Positions 16,939 to 25,658 of a stretch of DNA of 64,000 bases are shown here, piece by piece. Under the pieces are notes generated by a model. That model was not told the origin of the DNA. It did not search any database and was given only the letters and a program-made list of their open reading frames with translations. How positions within the stretch are numbered: position 1 is the stretch's first letter; every line of letters begins with the position of its first letter. This DNA comes from CAWCPR01 sp963797475 (lineage in GTDB: Bacteria; Chloroflexota; Anaerolineae; Anaerolineales; UBA4823): assembly GCA_963797475.1 (NCBI GenBank), contig CAWCPR010000001.1:1550001-1614000 (forward strand), given 5' to 3'. A program made the translations under genes and the position numbers.

Positions 16939-18984
16939 ATGGATCGGATAAAATTTCGAACCTGGACCATCCCCCTGGCGCTTTTAATCCTGTGTGGGAT
17001 TAGCTTCGGCTTGCTCATTCCCTGGTTGGGCTACTATTGGGATGATTGGCCCGTCATCCTGATGACGCGCTTGAAGGATGCGCGCAGCTTCTGGGATTTC
17101 TACCAGTACGATCGCCCCATCTCTGCCTGGACGTATATCGTATCGACGCCCTTGCTCGGCACGAACATCATCTCCTGGCACATCTTCACGCTCTTGCTGC
17201 GCTGGCTGACTGTGCTTGGGATGTGGTGGAGCCTGAGCGCTTTATGGCCTCAGCACAAGCGTAAAGTGACCTGGATGGCTTTTCTTTTTGCTGTTTATCC
17301 TGTGTTCACTCAGCAACCAACCTCTGTTGCCTTCAGCCAGCATTGGACTTGCTACGCTTTATATTTCTTATCCCTGGCTGCAATGATTCAGGCTTTCCGA
17401 AAACCGCGTTGGTTATGGCCTTTAACGGTTTTTTCGCTTTTCACCGCCCTCCTGGATCTTGCGACCATGGAGTATTTCCTGGGCCTCGAGCTGCTTCGAC
17501 CACTGATTCTGTGGTTTCTTGTCAGCGAAAATCAAAGCAATACCCGCCAGCGTATCGTAAAAACGCTTCAATTGTGGCTGCCTTATTTCCTGGCATTGGC
17601 AGCATTTGTCGTCTGGCGAGTTTTCTTTCTTAAGCTGGCGGGGGAAGATCCAAATAAGCCAGAGCTGCTGTTTACGCTTGCCTCTCAACCCCTTTCAGCG
17701 CTTTTAAATTTGCTGCAAAGCGCCATCCAGGACACTGCACACATTTTATTTGCAGCCTGGTTCCCGACTTTGGATCCTACAGCGCTCAGCCTCAGCGACC
17801 GCTTTGAGCTTGCGACGTGGGTCATCGCCCTCGTGACAGCCGGGGCTTTGTTTTTTTATCTAAACCACCTCAAATTCGCAGATAAACCGGAAGAGGAATA
17901 TCCCCCTTCGCCGGGGGATAAATGGTTGGCCCAGGCGATCCTGCTCGGCTCCCTGGCGACCGTGCTTGGCCCTTTGCCAGTCTGGATAACCGGGAAGCAA
18001 GTAATTTATGGCCTTTATAGCAACCGGTTCGCCCTGGCTTCGATGTCTGGGGCGAGCATCTTGATCGTAGGCTTGATCGAGTGGTTCACACCCCGGCGCC
18101 TGGCAAAAGCGCTTCTCCTGGCGATCCTGGTCGGTTTGTCGGTGGGTTTCCACTTGCGCAGCGCCAATGAATACCGCTGGATTTGGACGAAACAAACCCG
18201 GTTCTACTGGCAGCTTTATTGGCGCGCGCCATATCTATCTCCAGATACTGCTGTTTTCTCTGAAGGCGAGCTTTTCAAGTACGTGGGAGCCTACTCAACG
18301 GCGAGCGGCGTTAATCTCTTATATCCACAGCCGCCCGGCTCTGCAACGCTCGGATATTGGTTCATTGATTTATACCGCAACTATACCCAAAACATTCGCG
18401 GCTTACTTAAAGGGATCAAAATCAAACAAAGCTTCCGAACGTTCGAATTTACCGGTTCAAGTCTAAATAGCATTCTTATTTCGTATGAACCGGAAGCCGG
18501 CAACTGTCTCTGGGTATTGGACCCAAAGGACAGCAACGATCCAAACCTGACCGACCTGTCGAAGCAAGTGCTACCGCTATCGAATCTCGCCCGCATCCAG
18601 GCCGATGCGCCTCAAACCGGATACCCGCCCACAAGTATTTTCGGCCCCGAGCCCGAGCGTACCTGGTGTTATTATTACGAAAAAGCCGAATTGGCTTCCC
18701 AGGAGGCAGATTGGGATACCATCACGCAATTAGGTGATGAAGCCATGAAACTCGGGCACCGTCCAAACAACGTTCGAGAATGGCTGCCGTTCATCGAGGG
18801 TTTTGCACACACCGGGGAGCTGCAAAAGGCCGAAATGCTGACCCTGGATAGTAAGCAGACCCAACCCGGCCTGACCATCGAACTCTGTAATCTCTGGGGA
18901 CGTATCAGCGAGAGCAGTCCTCAAACGCCGGGGCTGGCAGATAGCGCAGCCAGGATCATCAGCCAATTGGGATGTGAGCAATAA
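16939..18984 (+). CDS. Large multi-span membrane protein with C-terminal soluble repeat region, first of a tandem pair
   Basis: Function not known; possibly a GT-C-type glycosyltransferase. The start chosen is ATG 16939, one base after the alaS stop (681 residues); upstream in-frame codons lie inside alaS. After a first span (PLALLILCGISFGLLIPWLG) comes YYWDDWP in the first extracytoplasmic loop, reminiscent of the acidic pair used by lipid-linked-sugar-dependent GT-C enzymes. About ten further hydrophobic segments reach to about residue 430. The last ~200 residues are soluble, with TPR-like helices (CYYYEKAELASQEADWDTI, EWLPFIEGFAHTGELQKAE) and a conserved CNLWGRI. A clear paralogue follows after 45 bases. 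Context is surface-glycan synthesis. Confidence 0.75.
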   Translation: MDRIKFRTWTIPLALLILCGISFGLLIPWLGYYWDDWPVILMTRLKDARSFWDFYQYDRPISAWTYIVSTPLLGTNIISWHIFTLLLRWLTVLGMWWSLSALWPQHKRKVTWMAFLFAVYPVFTQQPTSVAFSQHWTCYALYFLSLAAMIQAFRKPRWLWPLTVFSLFTALLDLATMEYFLGLELLRPLILWFLVSENQSNTRQRIVKTLQLWLPYFLALAAFVVWRVFFLKLAGEDPNKPELLFTLASQPLSALLNLLQSAIQDTAHILFAAWFPTLDPTALSLSDRFELATWVIALVTAGALFFYLNHLKFADKPEEEYPPSPGDKWLAQAILLGSLATVLGPLPVWITGKQVIYGLYSNRFALASMSGASILIVGLIEWFTPRRLAKALLLAILVGLSVGFHLRSANEYRWIWTKQTRFYWQLYWRAPYLSPDTAVFSEGELFKYVGAYSTASGVNLLYPQPPGSATLGYWFIDLYRNYTQNIRGLLKGIKIKQSFRTFEFTGSSLNSILISYEPEAGNCLWVLDPKDSNDPNLTDLSKQVLPLSNLARIQADAPQTGYPPTSIFGPEPERTWCYYYEKAELASQEADWDTITQLGDEAMKLGHRPNNVREWLPFIEGFAHTGELQKAEMLTLDSKQTQPGLTIELCNLWGRISESSPQTPGLADSAARIISQLGCEQ

Positions 18985-19029
18985 GCCGGACCGATCCTCT
19001 CCCGCCAAGCCCACGATGAATTCCGGTTA

Positions 19030-21069
19030 ATGAAGAATATTCAATTTCGCGCCTGGTCAGTCCCATTGGCCCTCCTCCTGGTCTGCATCCTGAGTTTTGG
19101 GCTCCTGTCGCCCTTGCTCGGTTTTTATTGGGATGATTGGCCCTCGATGTGGTATTTACACATTTTCGGTCCGGGCGGAATGCGGGATGTATTCTCGGTC
19201 GACAGGCCGCTTCTGGGCTGGTTATTTATGCTAACCACCAGCCTGGTGGGAGAGTCGACCTTTGGCTGGCAGGTTTTCGGCGTTTTAACCCGCTGGGCCA
19301 GTTGCCTGGCTTTGTGGTGGACGCTTCGTTCGATTTGGCCGCAACACACACGCCAGGCAACCTGGGCAGCCTTCCTGTTCGCAGTGTACCCGGGGTTTAA
19401 ACAGCAATATATCGCCGTCACCTACGGACACGATTGGATCGCGATCGGGCTATTTTTCCTGTCTTTTGGCTTGATGATCTGGGCCATCCGGAAACCCTCC
19501 TGGTTTTGGCCTTTTATGATCTTATCCTGGCTTTTGTCTGGCTACGTGATGTTCGCGGATGAGTATTACTTCGGATTGGAGCTGTTACGACCGGTTATCC
19601 TGTGGATCGTGCTGAACAAGCCTGGCGAAACAGTTACCCAGCGAGTCAGTCGAGTTCTTAAAGTCTGGCTGCCCTATATCGGGATCATGGTGGTATTCTT
19701 GGTCTGGCGCCTCTATATCCACGTATCTCCGCGCGGCCAGATACAGATATTCGATCTCATCGGTCAAAATCCTGCCGGGGCAGTCCTCGCGTTGGGCGCC
19801 AGGATCGTTCACGATATCTTCCAATCCAGTGTCCTGGCCTGGTTACAGACCTTGAACATTTCAGATCTAATTGCCCATGGCCTCCCCCCAATGCTGTTAT
19901 ACACAGCCGTTGTCTTGTCGGTAATCCTGTTTATGCTGTTTTACCAAACACGGCTGCATTTTGATGAAAATGACGAGGGCGAAGCGCGAACGCGGACCGG
20001 GAATCGCTGGGCGGTTCAGGCGATAGCCATTGGGGCATACTGCCTGTTGATCGCCGGCTGGCCTTTTTGGACCACCGACCTGCCGATTGGATTGGATTTC
20101 CCGTGGGACAGGTTTAACCTGACCATGATGCTGGGCGCCAGTTTGCTATTGGCTGGATTGATCGATCTGATCCGCAGGCCGCGGATTTTGGGGTTGATCC
20201 TCCTCTCTCTGGCGGTCGGGATCGCAGCCGGCTACCAGGTGCAAGTGGCGAATGATTTCCGCCTGGAATGGAACGCTCAAAAATCCTTCTTCTGGCAATT
20301 GACCTGGAGAGCGCCTGCTATTCAGCCTGGGACCACCATCCTGACTGCGGATTTGCCTTTTACCTACTTCAGCGACAATTCCCTCACCGGCCCCCTCAAC
20401 TGGATCTATGCCCCGGAAAACCGGTCCCGGCAAATGTCTTATATCCTATACGCAATCGAGTCGCGCCTGGGAGGCGGCCTGTCCGAGCTCAAGCAGAATC
20501 AATCCATCCAACAACCTTACAGGATTTCCTCTTTCAAGGGTAACACTTCCCAGTCCTTGCTGATCTTTTATACACCTCCGGGGTGCCTGAAAGTGGTGGA
20601 CCCGCTCATCGACGGAAAGCTTCCCCAAAAGCCTGATTACATCTCGGAAGCCCTACCGCTTTCGAACGTCAGCCTGATCCAGATTGACAGCCACTCGCAA
20701 GCCGCCCCTCCGGCGAATATTTTTGGCCGTGAGCTAGCCCACGATTGGTGTTATTTCTTCGAAAAAGCGGATTTAGCCCGCCAGAAGGGCGATTGGTCCG
20801 AAGTCGTTAATATCGGAGAGCAAGCACTTCCCGAGCCCGGCCCGCTATACCCGGTCAACGCCCCAGAGCTCTGGCCGTACATCGAAGGATATGCTCACCT
20901 GGGCAAATGGAAAGAAGCCGCGGACCTCACCCGCCAATCCTACCATCTGACCTTTCGCATGCAGGGAATGCTGTGCTCGAACTGGTCCCGGATAATGAGC
21001 AATGTTCCAAAAAGCACAGAAGGACAAACCACGTTCGCTAACCTTCACGAAGAATTGAATTGCCCGTAA
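19030..21069 (+). CDS. Large multi-span membrane protein, second of the tandem pair
   Basis: Paralogue of the preceding gene along its whole 679 residues. It shares the first span and GFYWDDWP loop motif, WTLRSIWPQHTRQATWAAFLFAVYP (compare SALWPQHKRKVTWMAFLFAVYP), YYFGLELLRPVILW, FFWQLTWRAPAIQPGT, and a C-terminal TPR-like region (DWCYFFEKADLARQKGDWSE, WPYIEGYAHLGKWKEA, CSNWSRI). The shared order shows a tandem gene duplication followed by divergence. The acidic WDDW loop is retained in both, which argues that it is functional. It is followed after one base by a GT2 transferase gene, so a lipid-linked sugar donor made by that enzyme would be a logical substrate. Confidence 0.75.
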   Translation: MKNIQFRAWSVPLALLLVCILSFGLLSPLLGFYWDDWPSMWYLHIFGPGGMRDVFSVDRPLLGWLFMLTTSLVGESTFGWQVFGVLTRWASCLALWWTLRSIWPQHTRQATWAAFLFAVYPGFKQQYIAVTYGHDWIAIGLFFLSFGLMIWAIRKPSWFWPFMILSWLLSGYVMFADEYYFGLELLRPVILWIVLNKPGETVTQRVSRVLKVWLPYIGIMVVFLVWRLYIHVSPRGQIQIFDLIGQNPAGAVLALGARIVHDIFQSSVLAWLQTLNISDLIAHGLPPMLLYTAVVLSVILFMLFYQTRLHFDENDEGEARTRTGNRWAVQAIAIGAYCLLIAGWPFWTTDLPIGLDFPWDRFNLTMMLGASLLLAGLIDLIRRPRILGLILLSLAVGIAAGYQVQVANDFRLEWNAQKSFFWQLTWRAPAIQPGTTILTADLPFTYFSDNSLTGPLNWIYAPENRSRQMSYILYAIESRLGGGLSELKQNQSIQQPYRISSFKGNTSQSLLIFYTPPGCLKVVDPLIDGKLPQKPDYISEALPLSNVSLIQIDSHSQAAPPANIFGRELAHDWCYFFEKADLARQKGDWSEVVNIGEQALPEPGPLYPVNAPELWPYIEGYAHLGKWKEAADLTRQSYHLTFRMQGMLCSNWSRIMSNVPKSTEGQTTFANLHEELNCP

Positions 21070-21070
21070 T

Positions 21071-22066
21071 ATGACCGAGAACAGCGTGCAGAATCAACAC
21101 AATTGCTCAATTGTCATTCCCGTATATAACAGCGCCGAAGTAATCCCGGAACTCGTTGCGCGCCTCGGGAATGTTCTGCCTGCGCTCAGTAAGGCGTATG
21201 AAGCCATCCTGGTCAATGACGGCAGCCGGGATGAAAGCTGGCAAACAATATGCCGGCTTTCAGAGCGTTATGAATGGGTGCGTGGCATCAACTTGATGCG
21301 AAATTTCGGCCAGCACAATGCCACATTGTGCGGGATCCGGGCGGCAAAGTTCGAAATCATCGTGACGATGGACGATGACCTGCAGCATCCACCGGAGGAA
21401 ATCTACAAGCTGCTCGAGGAACTCGACCGGGGCTTTGACGTGATCTATGGGTTGCCGGAGAAGATGCCGCACTCCTGGTGGAGGAATTTTTCCTCCTGGC
21501 TAACACGGCAGGTGCTGGCATATGCCATCGGCGTGCGAAACATCCACGACTTTGCCTCCTTCCGGGCCTTTCGAGCCGGGCTGCGTAAAGCATTCGAAAA
21601 TTACCAAAACCCAAATGTGCAGGTGGATGTTCTGCTCTCCTGGGGAACGACCTGTTTTGCGACTGTATACGTCAAGGAGATGCCGCGTACGATCGGGCGA
21701 TCGAACTACACGTTTGCTAAATTATTGAAATATACTTTAACGGTCCTGACCGGGTTCAGCACCTTGCCGCTGCGCTTCACCAGTATGCTGGGTTTCTTCT
21801 TCACCATTCTGGGCCTGGCGATTTTCATTTATGTGTTGTTCATCTACTTTTTCCTGGGCAGCGTACCGGGCTTCCCCTTCCTGGCCTCGATCATTTCGAT
21901 CTTCAGCGGCACCCAGTTGTTCGCCCTCGGCATCATCGGCGAATACCTGGCGCGCATCTTTGACCGCAGCATGGATCGACCGGCATATGTAATCGATGAA
22001 ACCGTATCAAAGGAAGAAACCAGCTCAAAGGGACAATCCCCGGTTACAATAGCTTCAAAACCATGA
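21071..22066 (+). CDS. GT2 glycosyltransferase, polyprenyl-phosphate sugar synthase (ArnC/GtrB/DPM1-like)
   Basis: Expected to transfer a sugar from a nucleotide donor to undecaprenyl phosphate on the cytoplasmic face. The N-terminal GT-A domain has SIVIPVYNSAE, LVNDGSRDESW, MRNFGQHNATLCG and MDDDLQHPPEEI; the C-terminus has two spans (LPLRFTSMLGFFFTILGLAIF and PFLASIISIFSGTQLFALGIIGEYLARIF split by a short loop), the GtrB/ArnC architecture. 331 residues is typical. The start follows one base after the upstream stop and its end overlaps the next start (ATGA), placing it in a tight operon with two GT-C-like candidates that could use its product. Confidence 0.86.
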   Translation: MTENSVQNQHNCSIVIPVYNSAEVIPELVARLGNVLPALSKAYEAILVNDGSRDESWQTICRLSERYEWVRGINLMRNFGQHNATLCGIRAAKFEIIVTMDDDLQHPPEEIYKLLEELDRGFDVIYGLPEKMPHSWWRNFSSWLTRQVLAYAIGVRNIHDFASFRAFRAGLRKAFENYQNPNVQVDVLLSWGTTCFATVYVKEMPRTIGRSNYTFAKLLKYTLTVLTGFSTLPLRFTSMLGFFFTILGLAIFIYVLFIYFFLGSVPGFPFLASIISIFSGTQLFALGIIGEYLARIFDRSMDRPAYVIDETVSKEETSSKGQSPVTIASKP

Positions 22067-22758
22067 GATGCGTGATATTTCAACCCTCGTATATCCCCTG
22101 GCGCGGCTATTTCGAACAAGTCTATCTAGCGGATGTTTTCGTGTTTTATGATGATGTCCAATATGATAAACACGGCTGGCGCAATCGCAACCGTATCAAG
22201 ACACCCCAGGGCCCACAGTGGCTAACCATCCCCGTCCATTCGAAAGGCGTCACCAGCCGGCAAATCCCTATTAATTGCGTCCAGTTGGATAACCGCCAGC
22301 CCTGGAACACGAAACACTGGATGACGATCCAACAAGCTTACAACAAAGCGCCCTATTTCGACCGCTATGCCCCTGTGCTCGAGGAGCTGTACCGGAACCC
22401 GCCCCAATTGCTGGCAGACTTCACCATAGAATTTTCCAATGCACTCGCCCGGGAATTGGGGATCCCAGAAACGAAATTCGTGCGATCTTCGAGCCTGAAT
22501 GCTAAAGGGATAAAAACCGACCGGCTGGTCGATATCCTGACGCGCCTGGGAGCCGACGAATACATCAGCGGCCCATCCGCTAAAAGTTACATCGAAGAGG
22601 ACAAATTGGCGGCTGCCGGCATCCAACTCAAGTATATGGTCTACAATTACCCGGAATACCCACAGCTTTACCCGCCGTATGACCCCCAGGTGTCCATCCT
22701 GGACTTGATGTTTATGACCGGCCCGAATGCATTAAAATACATCATTCAAGATCAATGA
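22063..22758 (+). CDS. WbqC-like family protein
   Basis: WbqC proteins occur in O-antigen and other glycan clusters; the biochemical role is not established, an acyl- or amino-transferase role on amino sugars has been suggested. The 231-residue protein has the signature N-terminus FQPSYIPWRGYFEQVYLADV followed by FYDDVQYDKHGWRNRNRI, LTIPV, and later DILTRLGADEYISGPSAKSYI. The ATG overlaps the GT2 stop by four bases. The sugar aminotransferase gene follows after 18 bases, a frequent pairing that suggests it acts on the aminotransferase product. Confidence 0.85.
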   Translation: MRCVIFQPSYIPWRGYFEQVYLADVFVFYDDVQYDKHGWRNRNRIKTPQGPQWLTIPVHSKGVTSRQIPINCVQLDNRQPWNTKHWMTIQQAYNKAPYFDRYAPVLEELYRNPPQLLADFTIEFSNALARELGIPETKFVRSSSLNAKGIKTDRLVDILTRLGADEYISGPSAKSYIEEDKLAAAGIQLKYMVYNYPEYPQLYPPYDPQVSILDLMFMTGPNALKYIIQDQ

Positions 22759-22776
22759 AGGGACATGAGATAGGCT

Positions 22777-23916
22777 ATGGAAAAAATCATCATCGATTTC
22801 AATAGACCGACCCTGGCCGGAAATGAGCTGGAATATATGTCACAGGCAGTGGCGCGCGTTCACATCTCCGGCGACGGCTACTTCACCAAGAAAGCCCAGG
22901 CCATACTGGAAGAGGCGCTGCAGGCCAGCAAGGTGGTCCTCACTACCTCTTGCACCCACGCCTTGGAAATGACGGCTTTTCTACTCGAAATTGAACCTGG
23001 GGATGAAGTGATCGTCCCCTCCTTCACCTTCGTTTCGACGGTTAACGCCTACGTGATTCGCGGCGCACGTCCGGTTTTCATCGATATCCGTCCGGACACC
23101 TTGAATTTGGATGAAGAACAGTTAGAAAGGCTGATTACGCCGCGCACAAAAGCCATCTTACCCGTCCATTATGCCGGCGTGGGCTGTGAAATGGACGCCA
23201 TTCTTGAAATTGCCAACCGCTACAACATTGCCGTGGTGGAAGATAACGCCCATGGCTTGTTCGGCAAGTACAAGGGCAAACCGCTGGGTACCTTTGGCTG
23301 CATGGCGACTCAAAGCTTTCACGAGACCAAGAACATCACCTGCGGCGAAGGCGGGGCGCTGGTTATCAACGATCCTAAGTATATCGAGCGTGCTGAAATC
23401 ATTCGTGAAAAAGGCACAAATCGCAGCCGTTTTTTCCGTGGGCAGGTCGATAAATACACCTGGGTAGATTTCGGTTCCAGTTATCTCCCCTCCGATATCC
23501 TGGCAGCCTTTCTTTATGGCCAGTTGGAAGCCTGGAAAATGATTCAGGATAAGCGAAAACGGATCTGGGATTACTATCAGGAGAATTTACAGGATTGGGC
23601 CGGCGCTAACGGCATCCGGCTGCCCATCATCCCCGAACACTGCGAACAGTCTTATCACATGTATTACATCCTGTTGCCGTCGCTAGATGTGCGCCAGGCC
23701 TTGATTAAGGATCTGAAACAAAAGGGGATCCAGACCGTTTTTCATTATCTAGCGCTTCACCTCTCGGATATGGGGTTGAAATTTGGCGGCAAAGAGGGCG
23801 ATTGCCCGGTAACAGAGGATGTGAGCGACCGGCTGCTGCGCCTGCCGTTTTATAACACGCTGACAGAGGACGAGCAAGATCTCGTTATCCTGGCGTTGAA
23901 AAGCTTCGAATTCTAA
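22777..23916 (+). CDS. rffA: dTDP-4-amino-4,6-dideoxygalactose transaminase-like aminotransferase (DegT/DnrJ/EryC1)
   Basis: PLP-dependent transfer of an amino group to C4 of a keto-deoxy nucleotide sugar. Motifs: FNRPTLAGNELEYMSQAV near the start, TTSCTHALEMTAFLLE, EVIVPSFTFVSTVNAYVIRG, PVHYAGVGCEMDAI, the PLP region VVEDNAHGLFG, and the Schiff-base lysine at about 185 in SFHETKNITCGEGG. The VHISGDGYFTKK segment and 379-residue length fit the RffA/WecE subgroup. No dTDP-sugar dehydratase genes lie in this window, so the substrate must be made elsewhere. Part of the glycan operon. Confidence 0.86.
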   Translation: MEKIIIDFNRPTLAGNELEYMSQAVARVHISGDGYFTKKAQAILEEALQASKVVLTTSCTHALEMTAFLLEIEPGDEVIVPSFTFVSTVNAYVIRGARPVFIDIRPDTLNLDEEQLERLITPRTKAILPVHYAGVGCEMDAILEIANRYNIAVVEDNAHGLFGKYKGKPLGTFGCMATQSFHETKNITCGEGGALVINDPKYIERAEIIREKGTNRSRFFRGQVDKYTWVDFGSSYLPSDILAAFLYGQLEAWKMIQDKRKRIWDYYQENLQDWAGANGIRLPIIPEHCEQSYHMYYILLPSLDVRQALIKDLKQKGIQTVFHYLALHLSDMGLKFGGKEGDCPVTEDVSDRLLRLPFYNTLTEDEQDLVILALKSFEF

Positions 23917-24011
23917 GCCTGGGAAGATACAACCCACTCCTCACCTTGCCAGAATATTCCGACGCATTTACAGGATCAAGGATATCGGCAAATTGAAAGG
24001 ATGAAAATTGA

Positions 24012-24221
24012 ATGAACAGCTTATCGTTTTTAATCCACACCTTGAAATCCCCCCTGATTGCAGGGCTTGCCTATCTGGATCCCGGTTCCGGTAGTTTCAT
24101 CCTGCAACTGCTTTTGGCCGCGTTGTTAGGGGGCTTGTTTCTCGTGAAAGCTTATTGGGCCAAAATTATCAAGCTGTTTCGCGGCCGCGGCTCAAATCAC
24201 GAGGACGACAACGAGGAATGA
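24012..24221 (+). CDS. Small YLDPGSGS membrane protein, 69 residues
   Basis: Unknown function. It has the motif AYLDPGSGSFILQLLLAA at about residues 20-37, then one span (LLAALLGGLFLVKAYWA), a basic stretch (KIIKLFRGRG) and an acidic tail. I recognise this motif from small proteins found next to methyltransferase and sulfatase-like genes of cell-surface clusters in diverse bacteria, but know no assigned function. GAAAGGATGAAAATTG precedes the ATG, with a GAAAGG site somewhat far away. Its stop overlaps the methyltransferase start (ATGA), so the two are coupled. Confidence 0.7.
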   Translation: MNSLSFLIHTLKSPLIAGLAYLDPGSGSFILQLLLAALLGGLFLVKAYWAKIIKLFRGRGSNHEDDNEE

Positions 24222-25657
24222 GCGGTCCAATCGTTGATGCTGGTGATCCCGGTCCATTCGAAGCTATCCCGGGGGAAGACTTCGCTTTGGGAGCACTCCC
24301 TTTAGGAGCCTCTTTTAGAGATCCCAGCGGGTTCCTTTTTACGAACAACGGCGTCCTTTACCGCCAGGTGAATCGCTTTTACCAGGATTATTATGATCTG
24401 CTCATGGAGTCGGGCCTTTACCAAAACCTGGTTGATTCAGGCCTGTTGATATCACACCAGGAGGTTGATGTCGAGCCGGCAGAACCTGAGGCAGCCTATA
24501 AAGTTATCCAGCCCGAACCGGTGGCGTTTATCTCTTATCCCTATGAATGGAGTTTCAGCCAATTCAAAGATGCGGCCTTGACGACGCTGAAGATCCAAAA
24601 ACGCGCCGTCAAATTCGGGATGTCGCTTAAGGACAGCAGCGCTTACAACATCCAATTTCATCACGGGCGCCCGATTTTGATCGATACGCTCTCCTTCGAG
24701 CGCTATCCACAAGGGAAACCCTGGCTGGCATACCGCCAGTTTTGCCAGCATTTCCTGGCGCCGCTCAGCTTGATGGCGTATAAAGATGTCCGGCTGAGCC
24801 AAACGATGCGGATTTATATCGATGGCATCCCCCTCGACCTGGCGAGTGAACTGCTTCCTTTCCGCAGCCGGCTGAACTTCTCCCTGCTTTTACACATCCA
24901 CATGCACGCTTCGAGCCAGAAACGATACGCATCCAGACCGGTAGAGATCACCCAAAAGGTGAGCCAGACCGCTCATTTAGGCTTGATCGACAGCCTGGAA
25001 TCCGGCATCAAGGGATTGCACTGGTCGCCGTCCGGAACGGAGTGGGGCAACTATTATCAAGATACCAACTATACAAAAGCCGGGTTGGACCACAAAAAGC
25101 AGCTTATAGGTGAATTCATGGATCGCATCCAACCTGGCAGCGTTTGGGATTTAGGCGCAAACACCGGATACTTCAGCCGCTCGGCCAGCATCCAGGGCAT
25201 CCCAACCATCGCATTTGATATCGATCCGGGCGCTGTTGAGAAAAACTACCAGGATTGCGCTTCTCGAAAGGAGCAAAACCTGCTCCCACTCGTGATGGAT
25301 TTCACCAACCCAAGCCCCGGAATTGGATGGCGCAACCGCGAACGATTGTCGCTTGCGGAGCGCGGCCCCGCAGACGCCGTTCTCGCCCTGGCGTTGATTC
25401 ACCACCTTGCCATCGCGAACAACGTCCCCCTCGCCCGCCTGAGCGCATATTTCCGCCAGCTTGGAAAGTGGCTGGTGATTGAATTCGTCCCCAAAAGCGA
25501 TTCTCAAGTGCAGCGCTTATTGGCGAGCCGCCAGGATATTTTTCCCGATTACACGGTCGAAGCATTCGAACGGACATTCTCACAGCAGTTCATTATCCAG
25601 CGCTGTGAGGCGATTCGGGATTCCGAGCGACGCCTGTACCTGATGGAAGGAAAATAG
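24218..25657 (+). CDS. Class I SAM-dependent methyltransferase
   Basis: The start chosen is ATG 24218, overlapping the previous stop (479 residues); an in-frame codon at 24155 would run inside the previous gene. The N-terminal ~290 residues lack a familiar domain but contain VNRFYQDYYDLLMESGLY, FISYPYEWSFSQFKDAALTTL, DSSAYNIQFHHGRPILIDTLSFE, typical of NoeA-like methyltransferases. The SAM-binding domain begins at about 309 with VWDLGANTGYFSR, then IAFDIDPGAVEKNY and ALALIHHLAIANNVPL. Acts in the cytoplasm; substrate unknown, presumably a glycan or lipid intermediate. The sulfatase-like gene starts one base after its stop. Confidence 0.82.
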   Translation: MSGPIVDAGDPGPFEAIPGEDFALGALPLGASFRDPSGFLFTNNGVLYRQVNRFYQDYYDLLMESGLYQNLVDSGLLISHQEVDVEPAEPEAAYKVIQPEPVAFISYPYEWSFSQFKDAALTTLKIQKRAVKFGMSLKDSSAYNIQFHHGRPILIDTLSFERYPQGKPWLAYRQFCQHFLAPLSLMAYKDVRLSQTMRIYIDGIPLDLASELLPFRSRLNFSLLLHIHMHASSQKRYASRPVEITQKVSQTAHLGLIDSLESGIKGLHWSPSGTEWGNYYQDTNYTKAGLDHKKQLIGEFMDRIQPGSVWDLGANTGYFSRSASIQGIPTIAFDIDPGAVEKNYQDCASRKEQNLLPLVMDFTNPSPGIGWRNRERLSLAERGPADAVLALALIHHLAIANNVPLARLSAYFRQLGKWLVIEFVPKSDSQVQRLLASRQDIFPDYTVEAFERTFSQQFIIQRCEAIRDSERRLYLMEGK

Positions 25658-25658
25658 C

